Positions 45,526-54,075 of a DNA stretch of 64,000 nt are shown one piece after another. A program made the position numbers and the translations under genes. The stretch's first letter is position 1, and each line of letters starts with the position of its first letter. Origin of the DNA: Balneola sp. EhC07. Lineage in GTDB: Bacteria > Bacteroidota > Rhodothermia > Balneolales > Balneolaceae. Location of the stretch: positions 185,497 through 249,496 of the forward strand of contig NZ_LXYG01000012.1 in assembly GCF_001650905.1 (NCBI RefSeq). The letters are read 5' to 3'. Below the pieces are notes generated by a model. It searched no databases. It was not told where the DNA came from and saw only the letters and a program-made list of their open reading frames with translations.

Positions 45526-47463
45526 ATGGGCGAAGAAAGGGTAAAACTTGCAAAGAGTAATGAAGATGTTCAGAAGTTCATGAAGAATGTTCTGAAAGAC
45601 GCGCGTGCTCTTGAAAGAATGTTAGAAGAGGATTGGTTTGAAACAGATGTGATCCGTATCGGGGCGGAACAGGAGTTGTGTCTGATCGATGAACATGGAA
45701 AAGCGATGCCTAATGCCATGAAAGTAATGGATGCGCTTGGCGATGGGAACTACACAACTGAGATCGCTAAATTCAACATCGAAATAAACCTAGAACCGCT
45801 GGAGTTTAAAGACAATTGTCTTTCTCAGATGGAAGAAAATCTTCAAAATGAGGTTGCTTACGTACGAAAAAAAGTTCAGGAATTAGGCGGCGATATTTTA
45901 TTGACCGGAATTCTTCCTTCTATTCGTAAATCGGATGTAGCGATTGAAAATCTGACTCCGCTTCCGCGCTACAAAGCGTTGTGTGATGCCATAGATAATA
46001 TGCGGGGGAAAGAATATGAAATTCGGATTCAGGGAATGGACGAATTGCTAATGAAATTCGATACTCCGCTTTTGGAAGGGTGCAACACCGGATATCAGAT
46101 CCATCTGCAAATTAAACCTGATGAGTTTGTTTCTAAATACAACATCGCTCAGGCTATAGCAGCACCAGTGTTAGCAAGTGCGGTTAATTCTCCAATACTG
46201 CTAGGCAAAAGATTATGGGCAGAAACCCGAATTGCTCTTTTTCATCAATCGGTAGATACCCGCGGAGTAGGTGATCATTTAAGAGATTCACTTCCAAGAG
46301 TGACTTTCGGTTCTGATTGGCTCAGAGGTAGTATTCTGGATATTTATAAAGAAGATATTTCAAGGTACCGTGTTCTTTTAAGTTCTAATCTAGAAGAGAA
46401 TGTTGATGAGCTTTTAAAGAACGGAATACCGCCAAAACTGATGGCACTGAATGTTCATAACGGAACCGTTTACAGATGGAATCGACCTTGTTATGGAATC
46501 GGAGGAGGGAAACCTCATTTGAGGATCGAAAATCGTGTACTACCATCAGGGCCAACGGTTGTGGATGAAATTGCAAATACTGCGTTCTGGTTAGGACTTA
46601 TGAATGGAATGGAAGATGCATATTCTGATATTACCAAAGTGTTGGATTTTGATAATGCCCGTTTGAACTTTTTCGCAGCTTCTAAAATGGGACTGGACAC
46701 AAAGTTTATATGGACTGATGACAGAAAAGTTACTGCTCGTGACCTGATCAAAGAAGAACTTTTACCGATCGCCAGAGCAGGCCTTGAAAAAGTGAATATT
46801 CTGGAATCTGATATCGATACTTATTTAGGTGTAATTGAAGACAGAGTAGAAAGTGCACAAACAGGATCATATTGGGTGGTTAAATCTTATGGAAAGCTCA
46901 TCAAAGAGAATAACAGAGAACAAACACTTTCGACGATAACAGGTGCAATGGCCAAAAATCAACAAAAAGGTGAGCCGGTTCATAAGTGGGGTTTGGCACG
47001 AGTGGAAGATGTGGCATTATGGAAACCTTCTACTTTGCTGGTGGAAGAATTTATGACTACCGATCTTTTTACGGCGCGTAAAGACGATCTGATTGAGTTT
47101 GCTTCAAATTTATTGGACTGGCGGAGGATCAGGTATATTCCCATTGAAGATGATCAAAAACATTTGGTTGGATTGGTTTCGATGCGGATGGTGTTGAGAG
47201 AATATTCTAAGGCCGCAAATGAAGAAGGGGAATATAAAAGTCATGCGATAGAAGATATTATGATCAGCAATCCGATAACCATACATCCGGAAGCTTCGAT
47301 CATAGAAGCGATGGAAATTATGCAGGATCAGCAAATCGGATGTTTACCGGTAGTGAAGAACAGCAGGTTAGTTGGTATAATAACAGAAGATAATTTTTTG
47401 AATATCAGCAGAAGACTGATCAAAGCGCTGGCAAAAGAAAATAAAAGTAAGAAGGAAAAGTGA
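45526..47463 (+). CDS. GCS2-family carboxylate-amine ligase fused to tandem CBS domains
   Basis: The 645-residue protein has an N-terminal glutamate-cysteine ligase family 2 domain (about 30-480; RIGAEQELCLIDEHG, KFNIEINLEPLEF, GCNTGYQIHLQI, LRIENRVLPSGPTVVDE) and a C-terminal CBS pair (about 510-640; VEEFMTTDLFTARKDDLI, AIEDIMISNPITIHPEA). GCS2 enzymes join an amine to glutamate or another carboxylate with ATP; CBS pairs bind adenine nucleotides or SAM and regulate. The next gene, an AstE/AspA-like hydrolase, follows with no gap (TGA then TTG), so the two work together. No glutathione synthetase is in the window. The true substrate is unknown. Confidence 0.88.
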   Translation: MGEERVKLAKSNEDVQKFMKNVLKDARALERMLEEDWFETDVIRIGAEQELCLIDEHGKAMPNAMKVMDALGDGNYTTEIAKFNIEINLEPLEFKDNCLSQMEENLQNEVAYVRKKVQELGGDILLTGILPSIRKSDVAIENLTPLPRYKALCDAIDNMRGKEYEIRIQGMDELLMKFDTPLLEGCNTGYQIHLQIKPDEFVSKYNIAQAIAAPVLASAVNSPILLGKRLWAETRIALFHQSVDTRGVGDHLRDSLPRVTFGSDWLRGSILDIYKEDISRYRVLLSSNLEENVDELLKNGIPPKLMALNVHNGTVYRWNRPCYGIGGGKPHLRIENRVLPSGPTVVDEIANTAFWLGLMNGMEDAYSDITKVLDFDNARLNFFAASKMGLDTKFIWTDDRKVTARDLIKEELLPIARAGLEKVNILESDIDTYLGVIEDRVESAQTGSYWVVKSYGKLIKENNREQTLSTITGAMAKNQQKGEPVHKWGLARVEDVALWKPSTLLVEEFMTTDLFTARKDDLIEFASNLLDWRRIRYIPIEDDQKHLVGLVSMRMVLREYSKAANEEGEYKSHAIEDIMISNPITIHPEASIIEAMEIMQDQQIGCLPVVKNSRLVGIITEDNFLNISRRLIKALAKENKSKKEK

Positions 47464-48429
47464 TTGGAAATATTGACTGAAAAAGAAGAAAAGAATACAA
47501 ATTCAGTTGCATACAAAGACCGAATAATCGGGATGGTCGAAGGGAAAACCCCGGGCCCTACAATTATTGCACTTGCAGGAGTTCATGGGAATGAACCAAC
47601 TAGTATAAAAGCAGTAGAACATGTACTCGAAAAGATCAAAGGACTTGAAGACAAGTTCAGTGGTACCTTTATTGGTATAAGAGGAAACCTTGAGGCACTG
47701 AGTAAAGGTGAACGGTTCATAGATGAAGATATGAATCGCATTTGGTTTACATCCATATTAGATAAAGTAAGAAGAACTCCATTTGATAAAGTGCTTACGG
47801 CTGAACGGAGAGAAACCAAAGCAGTTTTAGAAATTATAGATCCGATTATTCTTAATGAGAATAAAAAAGAGCCTGTAATTTTTGCGGATCTGCACACTTT
47901 TTCAGCTGAGACCGGTTTATTTGCAATCAGTTCCAGAGAAAAAAAGAATGTAGACCTATTGAGTAAATTGAATGTGCCTTTGATCTTTGGCATTGAAAAA
48001 GCTCTGCATGGAACGGCTCTAAAATACATTCAGAATACAGGAAATATCGGTTTCGCATTTGAAGCAGGGATGCATTTTAGCGAAAGTGCGGAGTTTAATG
48101 CTACTGCAGGAATTTATGCACTTCTGAATGCATCAGGATGTCTGGATCTTTCATATATTCCGGATTACGAACCATATCATGATTTTTTAGCTCAGCAAAC
48201 AGCCGGGCTCCCTAAAAAAGTAGAGTTCATATATAAACATATTATAGAAGAAGATGATGATTTTGTAATGAGGCCGGGCTTCAAAAACTTTGACAAAATC
48301 AAAAAAGGTGATTGGCTCGCTAATGATAAATTAGGCAGAATTGAAGCACAGGCTGGAGGGTATATCTTAATGCCACTGTATCAGGAACAGGGAGATGATG
48401 GGTTCTTTATTGTAAAAGACTTGGGTTGA
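47464..48429 (+). CDS. AstE/AspA-like zinc amidohydrolase (M14-type)
   Basis: The 321-residue protein starts at TTG directly after the GCS2-CBS stop. Zinc-site motifs are LAGVHGNEPTSIKAVEHV (His and Glu of HGNE) and FADLHTF (second His), plus GIRGNLEALSKGERFIDEDMNR, as in succinylglutamate desuccinylase/aspartoacylase. The family removes acyl groups from N-acylated amino acids such as N-succinylglutamate or N-acetylaspartate. No arginine succinyl-transferase pathway genes are nearby, so a different amide, perhaps the one made by the GCS2 enzyme, is more likely. A gene-bearing inverted-repeat element starts at its stop codon. Confidence 0.88.
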   Translation: MEILTEKEEKNTNSVAYKDRIIGMVEGKTPGPTIIALAGVHGNEPTSIKAVEHVLEKIKGLEDKFSGTFIGIRGNLEALSKGERFIDEDMNRIWFTSILDKVRRTPFDKVLTAERRETKAVLEIIDPIILNENKKEPVIFADLHTFSAETGLFAISSREKKNVDLLSKLNVPLIFGIEKALHGTALKYIQNTGNIGFAFEAGMHFSESAEFNATAGIYALLNASGCLDLSYIPDYEPYHDFLAQQTAGLPKKVEFIYKHIIEEDDDFVMRPGFKNFDKIKKGDWLANDKLGRIEAQAGGYILMPLYQEQGDDGFFIVKDLG

Positions 48430-48952
48430 ACCACAGAGGGCACAAAGGTTTGTTATGTTAGAAATGGAGAAATTAAACAAATTGTCTAAGGTTGTAATTG
48501 GTGAGGCAATAGAAGTTCATAAAGAGCTGGGACCTGGCCTTTTAGAATCGGCATATCAAGCTTGTTTGTTTTATTCTCTAACTGAAAAGGGCTTAAATGT
48601 GGAAAAAGAGAAACCAATGCCAATCAAGTATAAAAATATTGAATTAGACTGTGGCTACAGAATCGATTTATTAGTGGAGAGGGAATTAGTAGTAGAGTTA
48701 AAGGCGGTAGAAGAATTAAATAATATTCACATGGCGCAGGTTTTAAGCTACTTAAAAATGGGCGGGTTTAAGTTAGGTTTGCTTATTAACTTCAATGTGA
48801 AGTATTTAAAACATGGAGTAAAAAGAATCATAAATTAAATCTTTGAGTTTTTTCGCTTAAAGTATATCAAAATATAAACAGCGATTATTTTCTATGGATA
48901 AGATTGAACAAGAAAGAAAAACTATTATAAACTTTGTGACCTCTGTGGTTTA
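48429..48952. mobile_element. Inverted-repeat element carrying a GxxExxY gene
   Basis: The left end AACCACAGAGGGCACAAAGG (48429-48448) and the right end ACTTTGTGACCTCTGTGGTT (48931-48950) are inverted repeats of about 20 bp with roughly two mismatches. They enclose only the PDDEXK_3 gene. Insertion is exactly between the stop of the AstE-like gene and the scpB start (48958). The short element at 45381-45451 has the same ends. No transposase is present, so mobility would need help in trans or the encoded nuclease. Confidence 0.7.
48455..48838 (+). CDS. GxxExxY protein (PDDEXK_3 nuclease fold)
   Basis: A 127-residue protein with the defining G27-L-L-E30-S-A-Y33 motif and a PD-(D/E)xK core: D70 in YRIDLLVERE, then E80-L-K82, with the conserved QVLSYLKMGGFKLGLLINF region. 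The fold is that of nucleases, but cell function is not known and these genes are scattered widely. ATG at 48455 is used; an in-frame ATG at 48464 is a close alternative. The gene is enclosed by inverted repeats (48429-48952), which points to a mobile cassette. Confidence 0.9.
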   Translation: MLEMEKLNKLSKVVIGEAIEVHKELGPGLLESAYQACLFYSLTEKGLNVEKEKPMPIKYKNIELDCGYRIDLLVERELVVELKAVEELNNIHMAQVLSYLKMGGFKLGLLINFNVKYLKHGVKRIIN

Positions 48953-48957
48953 CTAAA

Positions 48958-49695
48958 ATGAAGAACGATTATCAATTTGTAGATGGAACACGATTATCTT
49001 CAGTTATTGAGGCGCTGATCTTTGCCAGTGAAGAGCCTATTTCAGGACAGAAAATCAAATCCATCATTGTCGAAAATGAAGAACAAATAGAAATTTCTGA
49101 AGACACAGTTAGTGATTTTGTTGATAAACTGAACACCAGATACGATGAAAACGGTTTAAGTTTCAGGATCGAGCGTATCGCCAAAGGTTATACTTTTGTA
49201 ACTCAGAAAAAATTCCATTATTGGTTGAGTATTTTTCAACATGAAAATGCTTACAGAAAACTTTCTCAATCAGCAATCGAAAGCCTTGCAATTGTAGCTT
49301 ATAAGCAACCGATTACTAAACCGGAAGTCGATCAAATCCGTGGAGTAGATTCAGGGTATATTCTTCGTCAGTTAATGGAAAAAGCACTCATCGAAGTTTC
49401 CGGAAGATCTGACAGCCCCGGAAAACCGTTGCTTTACACTACCACTTCGCATTTTCTGAGACACTTTGGCATCAATTCTGTAGAGGAACTTCCGAAGCCA
49501 AGAGAAATTGAAGAAATACTTAAAGATGATGATATGGCAGAGCATCGTCAGTTGTTGCTGGAACAATCTATGATCATGGAAGAGGAAGAAGATGGCTCAA
49601 TTGAAATAAAAGAAGATCCTGAAGAAGGGAATGAGACAGAGGATAATTATGAAGATGAAGAAAATGAAAATGACTCAAAAAATGAAGAGGAATAA
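48958..49695 (+). CDS. scpB: Segregation and condensation protein B
   Basis: The 245-residue protein has the two winged-helix domains of ScpB, with VIEALIFASEEPISGQKIK at the start and ESLAIVAYKQPITKPEVDQIRGVDSGYILRQL in the second domain. It closes the SMC-ScpA condensin ring in chromosome segregation. The C-terminal about 60 residues are highly acidic (Glu/Asp/Asn), as often seen in Bacteroidota. scpA is not in the window. The stop overlaps the rluB-type gene by 1 nt, a common scpB-rluB pair. The element at 48429-48952 lies directly upstream and may supply or cut off its promoter. Confidence 0.96.
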   Translation: MKNDYQFVDGTRLSSVIEALIFASEEPISGQKIKSIIVENEEQIEISEDTVSDFVDKLNTRYDENGLSFRIERIAKGYTFVTQKKFHYWLSIFQHENAYRKLSQSAIESLAIVAYKQPITKPEVDQIRGVDSGYILRQLMEKALIEVSGRSDSPGKPLLYTTTSHFLRHFGINSVEELPKPREIEEILKDDDMAEHRQLLLEQSMIMEEEEDGSIEIKEDPEEGNETEDNYEDEENENDSKNEEE

Positions 49696-50534
49696 TGAAT
49701 AAGAAGTCAGGACGAGGACCGGCCAAAGGAAAAAAAGATACTAAAAAGAAAAAATCGGGGACTTCACCAAATCGCGTAGATCAGAATTACTCACAAGACG
49801 AAGAAATCAGGATCAACAAATTCATTGCTCATGCAGGTTTGTGTAGTCGAAGGGAAGCTGATCAATATATAGCAGATGGTTTAGTAAAAGTGAATGGCAA
49901 AAAGGTTACCGAAATGGGAACCAAAGTTCGGCGTCAGGATGTGATTGAGGTAAACGGTCAAAAAATTCAGCTTGAGCCATTTGTGTATCTGCTTTTAAAT
50001 AAGCCCAGAAATACGATCACAACAACGGATGATGAAAAAGGCAGAAATACCGTTTTGGATGAAGTTGAAAATGCAACCGGCGCAAGAGTATATCCTGTTG
50101 GTAGATTAGACAGAAACACAACCGGCCTTCTTATTCTAACAAACGATGGAGATCTGGCTCACCGTTTAATGCATCCAAGTTACAGTGTCAGAAAGACTTA
50201 CGAAGTGGAAACGGAACGAATTTTGTCTGATGAAGAGTTAAGTATGTTCAAAACAGGAATTCCTCTGGAAGACGGAGACGCAAAAGGACACAATGTAAAA
50301 CGGTTCATGGATGCTCCGAAAATTTTTCAGCTTTCTGTGTTTGAGGGGCGAAACAGGCTTATTCGTAGGATGGTGGAACATTTTGGGACAGAAGTTACTA
50401 AGCTTAAGCGTATTGAATATGCGGGCCTTAATTTAAAAGGAGTTAAAATGGGTAGGTGGCGCTACCTAAGGCAAAAAGAAGTCAATAACATCCGTGAGCT
50501 CGTAAAATTAGAAACTTTAGATTTTAAAAAATAA
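49695..50534 (+). CDS. rluB: rRNA pseudouridine synthase, RsuA/RluB family
   Basis: The 279-residue protein has a Lys/Gly-rich N-terminal tail (about 1-30), an S4 RNA-binding domain (about 38-85, IRINKFIAHAGLCSRREADQYI) and the RsuA-type catalytic domain with VGRLDRNTTGLLILTNDG, catalytic Asp139, and FEGRNRLIRRMVEHFG. It should modify a uridine in 23S rRNA (RluB type), given its close link with scpB. Which uridine is not readable. It overlaps scpB by 1 nt. Confidence 0.93.
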   Translation: MNKKSGRGPAKGKKDTKKKKSGTSPNRVDQNYSQDEEIRINKFIAHAGLCSRREADQYIADGLVKVNGKKVTEMGTKVRRQDVIEVNGQKIQLEPFVYLLLNKPRNTITTTDDEKGRNTVLDEVENATGARVYPVGRLDRNTTGLLILTNDGDLAHRLMHPSYSVRKTYEVETERILSDEELSMFKTGIPLEDGDAKGHNVKRFMDAPKIFQLSVFEGRNRLIRRMVEHFGTEVTKLKRIEYAGLNLKGVKMGRWRYLRQKEVNNIRELVKLETLDFKK

Positions 50535-50543
50535 CAAGCTGTA

Positions 50544-51419
50544 ATGGAATATGATAATTTATCGATCTCGTCGGGACAAATTCTTACAGAAGAAAACCTC
50601 CCAATAAAGTATGATCTGTATTCACCAATCAGTGGTACGAGAAAAGATTTCCCTGTTATTATATTTCTACATGGCTTTAAAGGGTTTAAAGATTGGGGTC
50701 CATTTCCGGATGCTTGTGAAGATATGGCCAGACATGGTTTTGGAGTTCTGGCGATCAATTTTTCTCATAACGGAATTGGTAATGGAAGAACTGAATATGA
50801 ACGACTCGATCTATTTCAGAAATCCACACTCACTAAAGATCTGGACGAGATCGGTGTTGTAATAAGAGCTCTTCAAACGGGTGAAATAGATGATTCACAC
50901 TCCAATTTGAATACAGATTCAATTGGAATTGTAGGGCATTCCAGAGGCGGGCATACAGCAATTGCAGCGGCAGCAGAATATGAATCTGTTAAATGTTTAG
51001 TGACATGGGCAGCTGTTGCAGATTACTTAGATCGTTTCAGTGAAAAAGAAATCTCTGATTGGGAAGATAAAGGCTTTACCATTTATAAAAACAGCCGAAC
51101 CGGACAGGATATGAAAGTAGACAAGAGTTGGTACGATGATACCAAGGAAAATGCTGATCGTCTGATTGCTCTCAGAAGAGTAAAGGAACTTGTAATACCA
51201 AGTTTATTCATTCATGGAAGAAAAGATGAGGATGTAGCTCAATCTAATTCTGAAGAGTTAGAAATTGCATGTGGCTCAAAAGAAAAAGAGTTGAGGCTTA
51301 TCGCAAAAGCCGGTCACACATTTGGTGCGTCTCATCCATTTGAAGAAGAATTTTTCCCACCTCAGTTTAAGGAATTAGTGGATCTAACCGGAGCATGGTT
51401 CAGACAGTATTTAAAGTAA
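50544..51419 (+). CDS. Alpha/beta hydrolase (dienelactone hydrolase-like)
   Basis: The 291-residue protein has the hydrolase fold with an oxyanion/His-Gly segment VIIFLHGFKGFKDWGPFP, the nucleophile elbow GIVGHSRGGHTA (Ser133), the Asp region FIHGRKDEDVAQ, and the His in AKAGHTFGASHPF. No signal peptide. Substrate unknown. It is 9 nt downstream of the pseudouridine synthase, so it is likely co-transcribed. Confidence 0.88.
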   Translation: MEYDNLSISSGQILTEENLPIKYDLYSPISGTRKDFPVIIFLHGFKGFKDWGPFPDACEDMARHGFGVLAINFSHNGIGNGRTEYERLDLFQKSTLTKDLDEIGVVIRALQTGEIDDSHSNLNTDSIGIVGHSRGGHTAIAAAAEYESVKCLVTWAAVADYLDRFSEKEISDWEDKGFTIYKNSRTGQDMKVDKSWYDDTKENADRLIALRRVKELVIPSLFIHGRKDEDVAQSNSEELEIACGSKEKELRLIAKAGHTFGASHPFEEEFFPPQFKELVDLTGAWFRQYLK

Positions 51420-51492
51420 ACTCCTTTTAAACTTTTTACACCTTACTTAAATAATAAACTTGATTAGCTCCTAGCATAGTCTCACTTTATCT

Positions 51493-51500
51493 TACTTTTG
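51493..51500 (+). promoter_or_regulatory. Candidate -7 box TACTTTTG of the metalloprotease gene
   Basis: TACTTTTG fits the Bacteroidota sigma-70 -7 consensus TAnnTTTG and is 24 nt upstream of the ATG at 51525. No convincing TTG element is found at the expected distance upstream, so this is a partial match. Confidence 0.4.
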
Positions 51501-51524
51501 AAATTTTAAATAAATAAGTAAGAA

Positions 51525-54008
51525 ATGAACTACGGTATTAAATTAATGGGCAGGTTTTTCGCCCTCTCCCTTTGTTTTGTACTAGTTGTTTCTGGTTGTA
51601 AATCTTCCGGAGCAGCTACAAATTCAGGGAACAGCTCATCAGCTACAAAAAGACCATCACCGAAAAAAGGTGATCTTAAAAAATTCAGTGAAGTGATCAC
51701 TAAAGACGCTAAAACAGACGAAGGTTTGTTTAACGTGCACAAAGTGGACGACAAATATTACTTTGAGATCCCCAATGAAATGTTAGAAAGAGAAATGCTA
51801 CTGGTTAGTCGTGTAGCAGGTTCTGTACAAAATTTAAGTTTTGGCGGCGCAGGACAGAAAGCTCGTGGACAACAAGTAGTAAGGTGGCAAAGAAAAGACA
51901 ACAATATTTTGTTGCGTCATGTTTCATACTCAAGTGTTGCTAACGAAGATGATCCGATCTATAAGTCTGTAAAGAATAATAATTTTGAACCGGTAGTTTA
52001 TTCGTTCAAGATCGAGGCCAACAACAAAGATACAACCGGTATTGTTGTAGATGTTACCAGCCTTTATACTTCAGATGTTGCCTTAATAAGCGGTTTAAGT
52101 AGCTTCCAAAGAAGAAATTTCCAAGTAAGGAGATTAGACGGAAGTCGTTCTTTTGTTGAAAGAATGTCAAGTTATCCTGAAAATATCGAAGTACGTCATG
52201 TATTAACATACGATGCTTCCAGTCCTCCTGATAATGGTTCTACCAATACTATTTCATTGGAAATGAACCAGTCTATGATTCTGTTACCGGAAGAGCCGGC
52301 TCAGCCAAGAAACTGGGATCAGCGTGTAGGCTATTTCTCAATTGGTCAGTACGATTACAGTTCTGACGAGCATAGAGCAGCTACAAACCGATTTATTACC
52401 CGATATCAGTTAGTGCCTAAAGACAAAGAAGCGTATTTGAGAGGTGAATTAGTTGAGCCTGAAGAGCAGATCGTTTATTATTTGGATCCGGCTACACCCA
52501 AAAAATGGATTCCATATTTGATAGAAGGTGTGAACGACTGGAATGTTGCATTTGAAGCAGCAGGCTTCAAGAATGCCATCGTAGGTAAAGCAGCTCCAAC
52601 GCCGGAAGAAGATCCTGAATTTTCACCGGAAGACGTTCGCTATTCTGTAATGCGTTACATAACCAATCCTATTCAGAATGCACAAGGACCTCATGTTCAT
52701 GATCCAAGAACAGGGCAAATTCTTGAAAGCGATATCCTTTGGTATCATAATATCCAGAACCTTTTAAGAAACTGGTTCTTTATTCAGACTGCTGCATCAA
52801 ACCCTGATGCCAGAAATGTAAAAATGTCTGATGATATCATGGGTGACATGCTTCGTTTTGTTATGGCACATGAAGTTGGACATACACTTGGTTTACCTCA
52901 CAACATGGGTTCAAGTGTAGGTTACACTGTTGAACAGCTACGTGATCCTGAGTTTACATCTACGCACGGTACAGCTCCATCTATTATGGATTATGCGCGT
53001 TTTAATTATATCGCACAACCCGGTGATGGCGTAACTCAGTATTACCCGCAAATTGGCGAATATGACAAATGGTCCATCAAATGGGGTTATACTTGGTTTC
53101 CTGATATCGAAAAAGCGGATGATGAGAACGAGATCCTGAATGAGTGGATAGTTGCTAACGGTGATGATCCTTTATATTGGTTCGGTTACTCAAATGGTGC
53201 TGATCCACGTTCTCAAACTGAAGCGATCGGTGATGATGCGATGAGAGCAAGTGAGCTTGGACTCGCAAACCTTCAGGTTATTACTGAAAATCTGGTTACA
53301 TGGACAGATCGTGACGGAGAAGAGTTTTCAGATTTAGCTGAGCTTTATAACAATGTTCTTGGTCAGTGGAGAAGATATATGGGACATGTTACAACTTATG
53401 TTGGTGGAGTTTATCAAACATATAAAACCTATGACCAAGACGGCGAAGTTTATGAGCTGGTTTCAGAATCAGATCAACGAAGAGCAATGGACTTTCTGAA
53501 TAAACATGCATTTGCTACTCCAACATGGGCATTCAATAAAGACATCCTGAACAGAATTAATCAATCCAGTGCAGTTGAAACATTCCGTGGTGCTCAGGTT
53601 GGCGTTCTTAATAATCTGATGAGAGCGGACAGGCTCGCAAGATTAGTGGAAGCAGAAGCTCGTGCTGATGGTGATACTTATACAATTACTGAAATGATGG
53701 ACGCTACGAGAAATGGTATTTGGTCTGAAGCCAGAGCAAAGCAAAATACCGGAATTCACAGACGTCATTTACAGCGTGCTTATATTGAAGTAATGGGTAA
53801 TTTACTAAACGAAGAGCCTTCCGGTTTCTTTGGCCGTTCGGTAGATGTAAGCCAATCTGATATTCGTCCGATCGTAAGGAATGAACTTGAAATCTTAAAA
53901 AGAGATATAAACAGTGCTCTAGCTGGTAGATCTCTTAACAGAGATACTAAAAATCATTTTGAAGATGCCAGGGCAAGAATAGATGAGATTCTTGATGGAA
54001 ACGATTAA
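51525..54008 (+). CDS. Zinc metalloprotease lipoprotein (metzincin, DUF5117/DUF4953-like)
   Basis: The 827-residue protein has an SPII signal (VLVVSGCKSSG) and so is anchored outside the cytoplasm. Its catalytic domain has the full metzincin site H449-E-V-G-H453-T-L-G456-L-P-H459 and the Met-turn SIMDYA. The N-terminal DUF5117-like region and C-terminal DUF4953-like region match large Bacteroidota predicted zinc proteases. The 24-nt-upstream TACTTTTG box and a strong terminator at 54028 suggest a single-gene transcript. Substrates are unknown. It may act with the BNR protein and S9 peptidase downstream on outside proteins. Confidence 0.92.
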   Translation: MNYGIKLMGRFFALSLCFVLVVSGCKSSGAATNSGNSSSATKRPSPKKGDLKKFSEVITKDAKTDEGLFNVHKVDDKYYFEIPNEMLEREMLLVSRVAGSVQNLSFGGAGQKARGQQVVRWQRKDNNILLRHVSYSSVANEDDPIYKSVKNNNFEPVVYSFKIEANNKDTTGIVVDVTSLYTSDVALISGLSSFQRRNFQVRRLDGSRSFVERMSSYPENIEVRHVLTYDASSPPDNGSTNTISLEMNQSMILLPEEPAQPRNWDQRVGYFSIGQYDYSSDEHRAATNRFITRYQLVPKDKEAYLRGELVEPEEQIVYYLDPATPKKWIPYLIEGVNDWNVAFEAAGFKNAIVGKAAPTPEEDPEFSPEDVRYSVMRYITNPIQNAQGPHVHDPRTGQILESDILWYHNIQNLLRNWFFIQTAASNPDARNVKMSDDIMGDMLRFVMAHEVGHTLGLPHNMGSSVGYTVEQLRDPEFTSTHGTAPSIMDYARFNYIAQPGDGVTQYYPQIGEYDKWSIKWGYTWFPDIEKADDENEILNEWIVANGDDPLYWFGYSNGADPRSQTEAIGDDAMRASELGLANLQVITENLVTWTDRDGEEFSDLAELYNNVLGQWRRYMGHVTTYVGGVYQTYKTYDQDGEVYELVSESDQRRAMDFLNKHAFATPTWAFNKDILNRINQSSAVETFRGAQVGVLNNLMRADRLARLVEAEARADGDTYTITEMMDATRNGIWSEARAKQNTGIHRRHLQRAYIEVMGNLLNEEPSGFFGRSVDVSQSDIRPIVRNELEILKRDINSALAGRSLNRDTKNHFEDARARIDEILDGND

Positions 54009-54027
54009 ATAAAATCTTTTCAAATTA

Positions 54028-54055
54028 AAGGGTAGCAGAACGCTACCCTTTTTTT
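54028..54055 (+). terminator. Intrinsic terminator of the metalloprotease gene
   Basis: AAGGGTAGC / GCTACCCTT stem around AGAAC, followed by five U, 20 nt past the stop and 21 nt ahead of the BNR gene ATG. Confidence 0.92.
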
Positions 54056-54075
54056 ATAAACACAAATAAACAGTT

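Noticed and set aside
45381..48952. CRISPR-like direct repeats
   Set aside because: The copies are inverted pairs at irregular distance, with no spacer array or cas genes.
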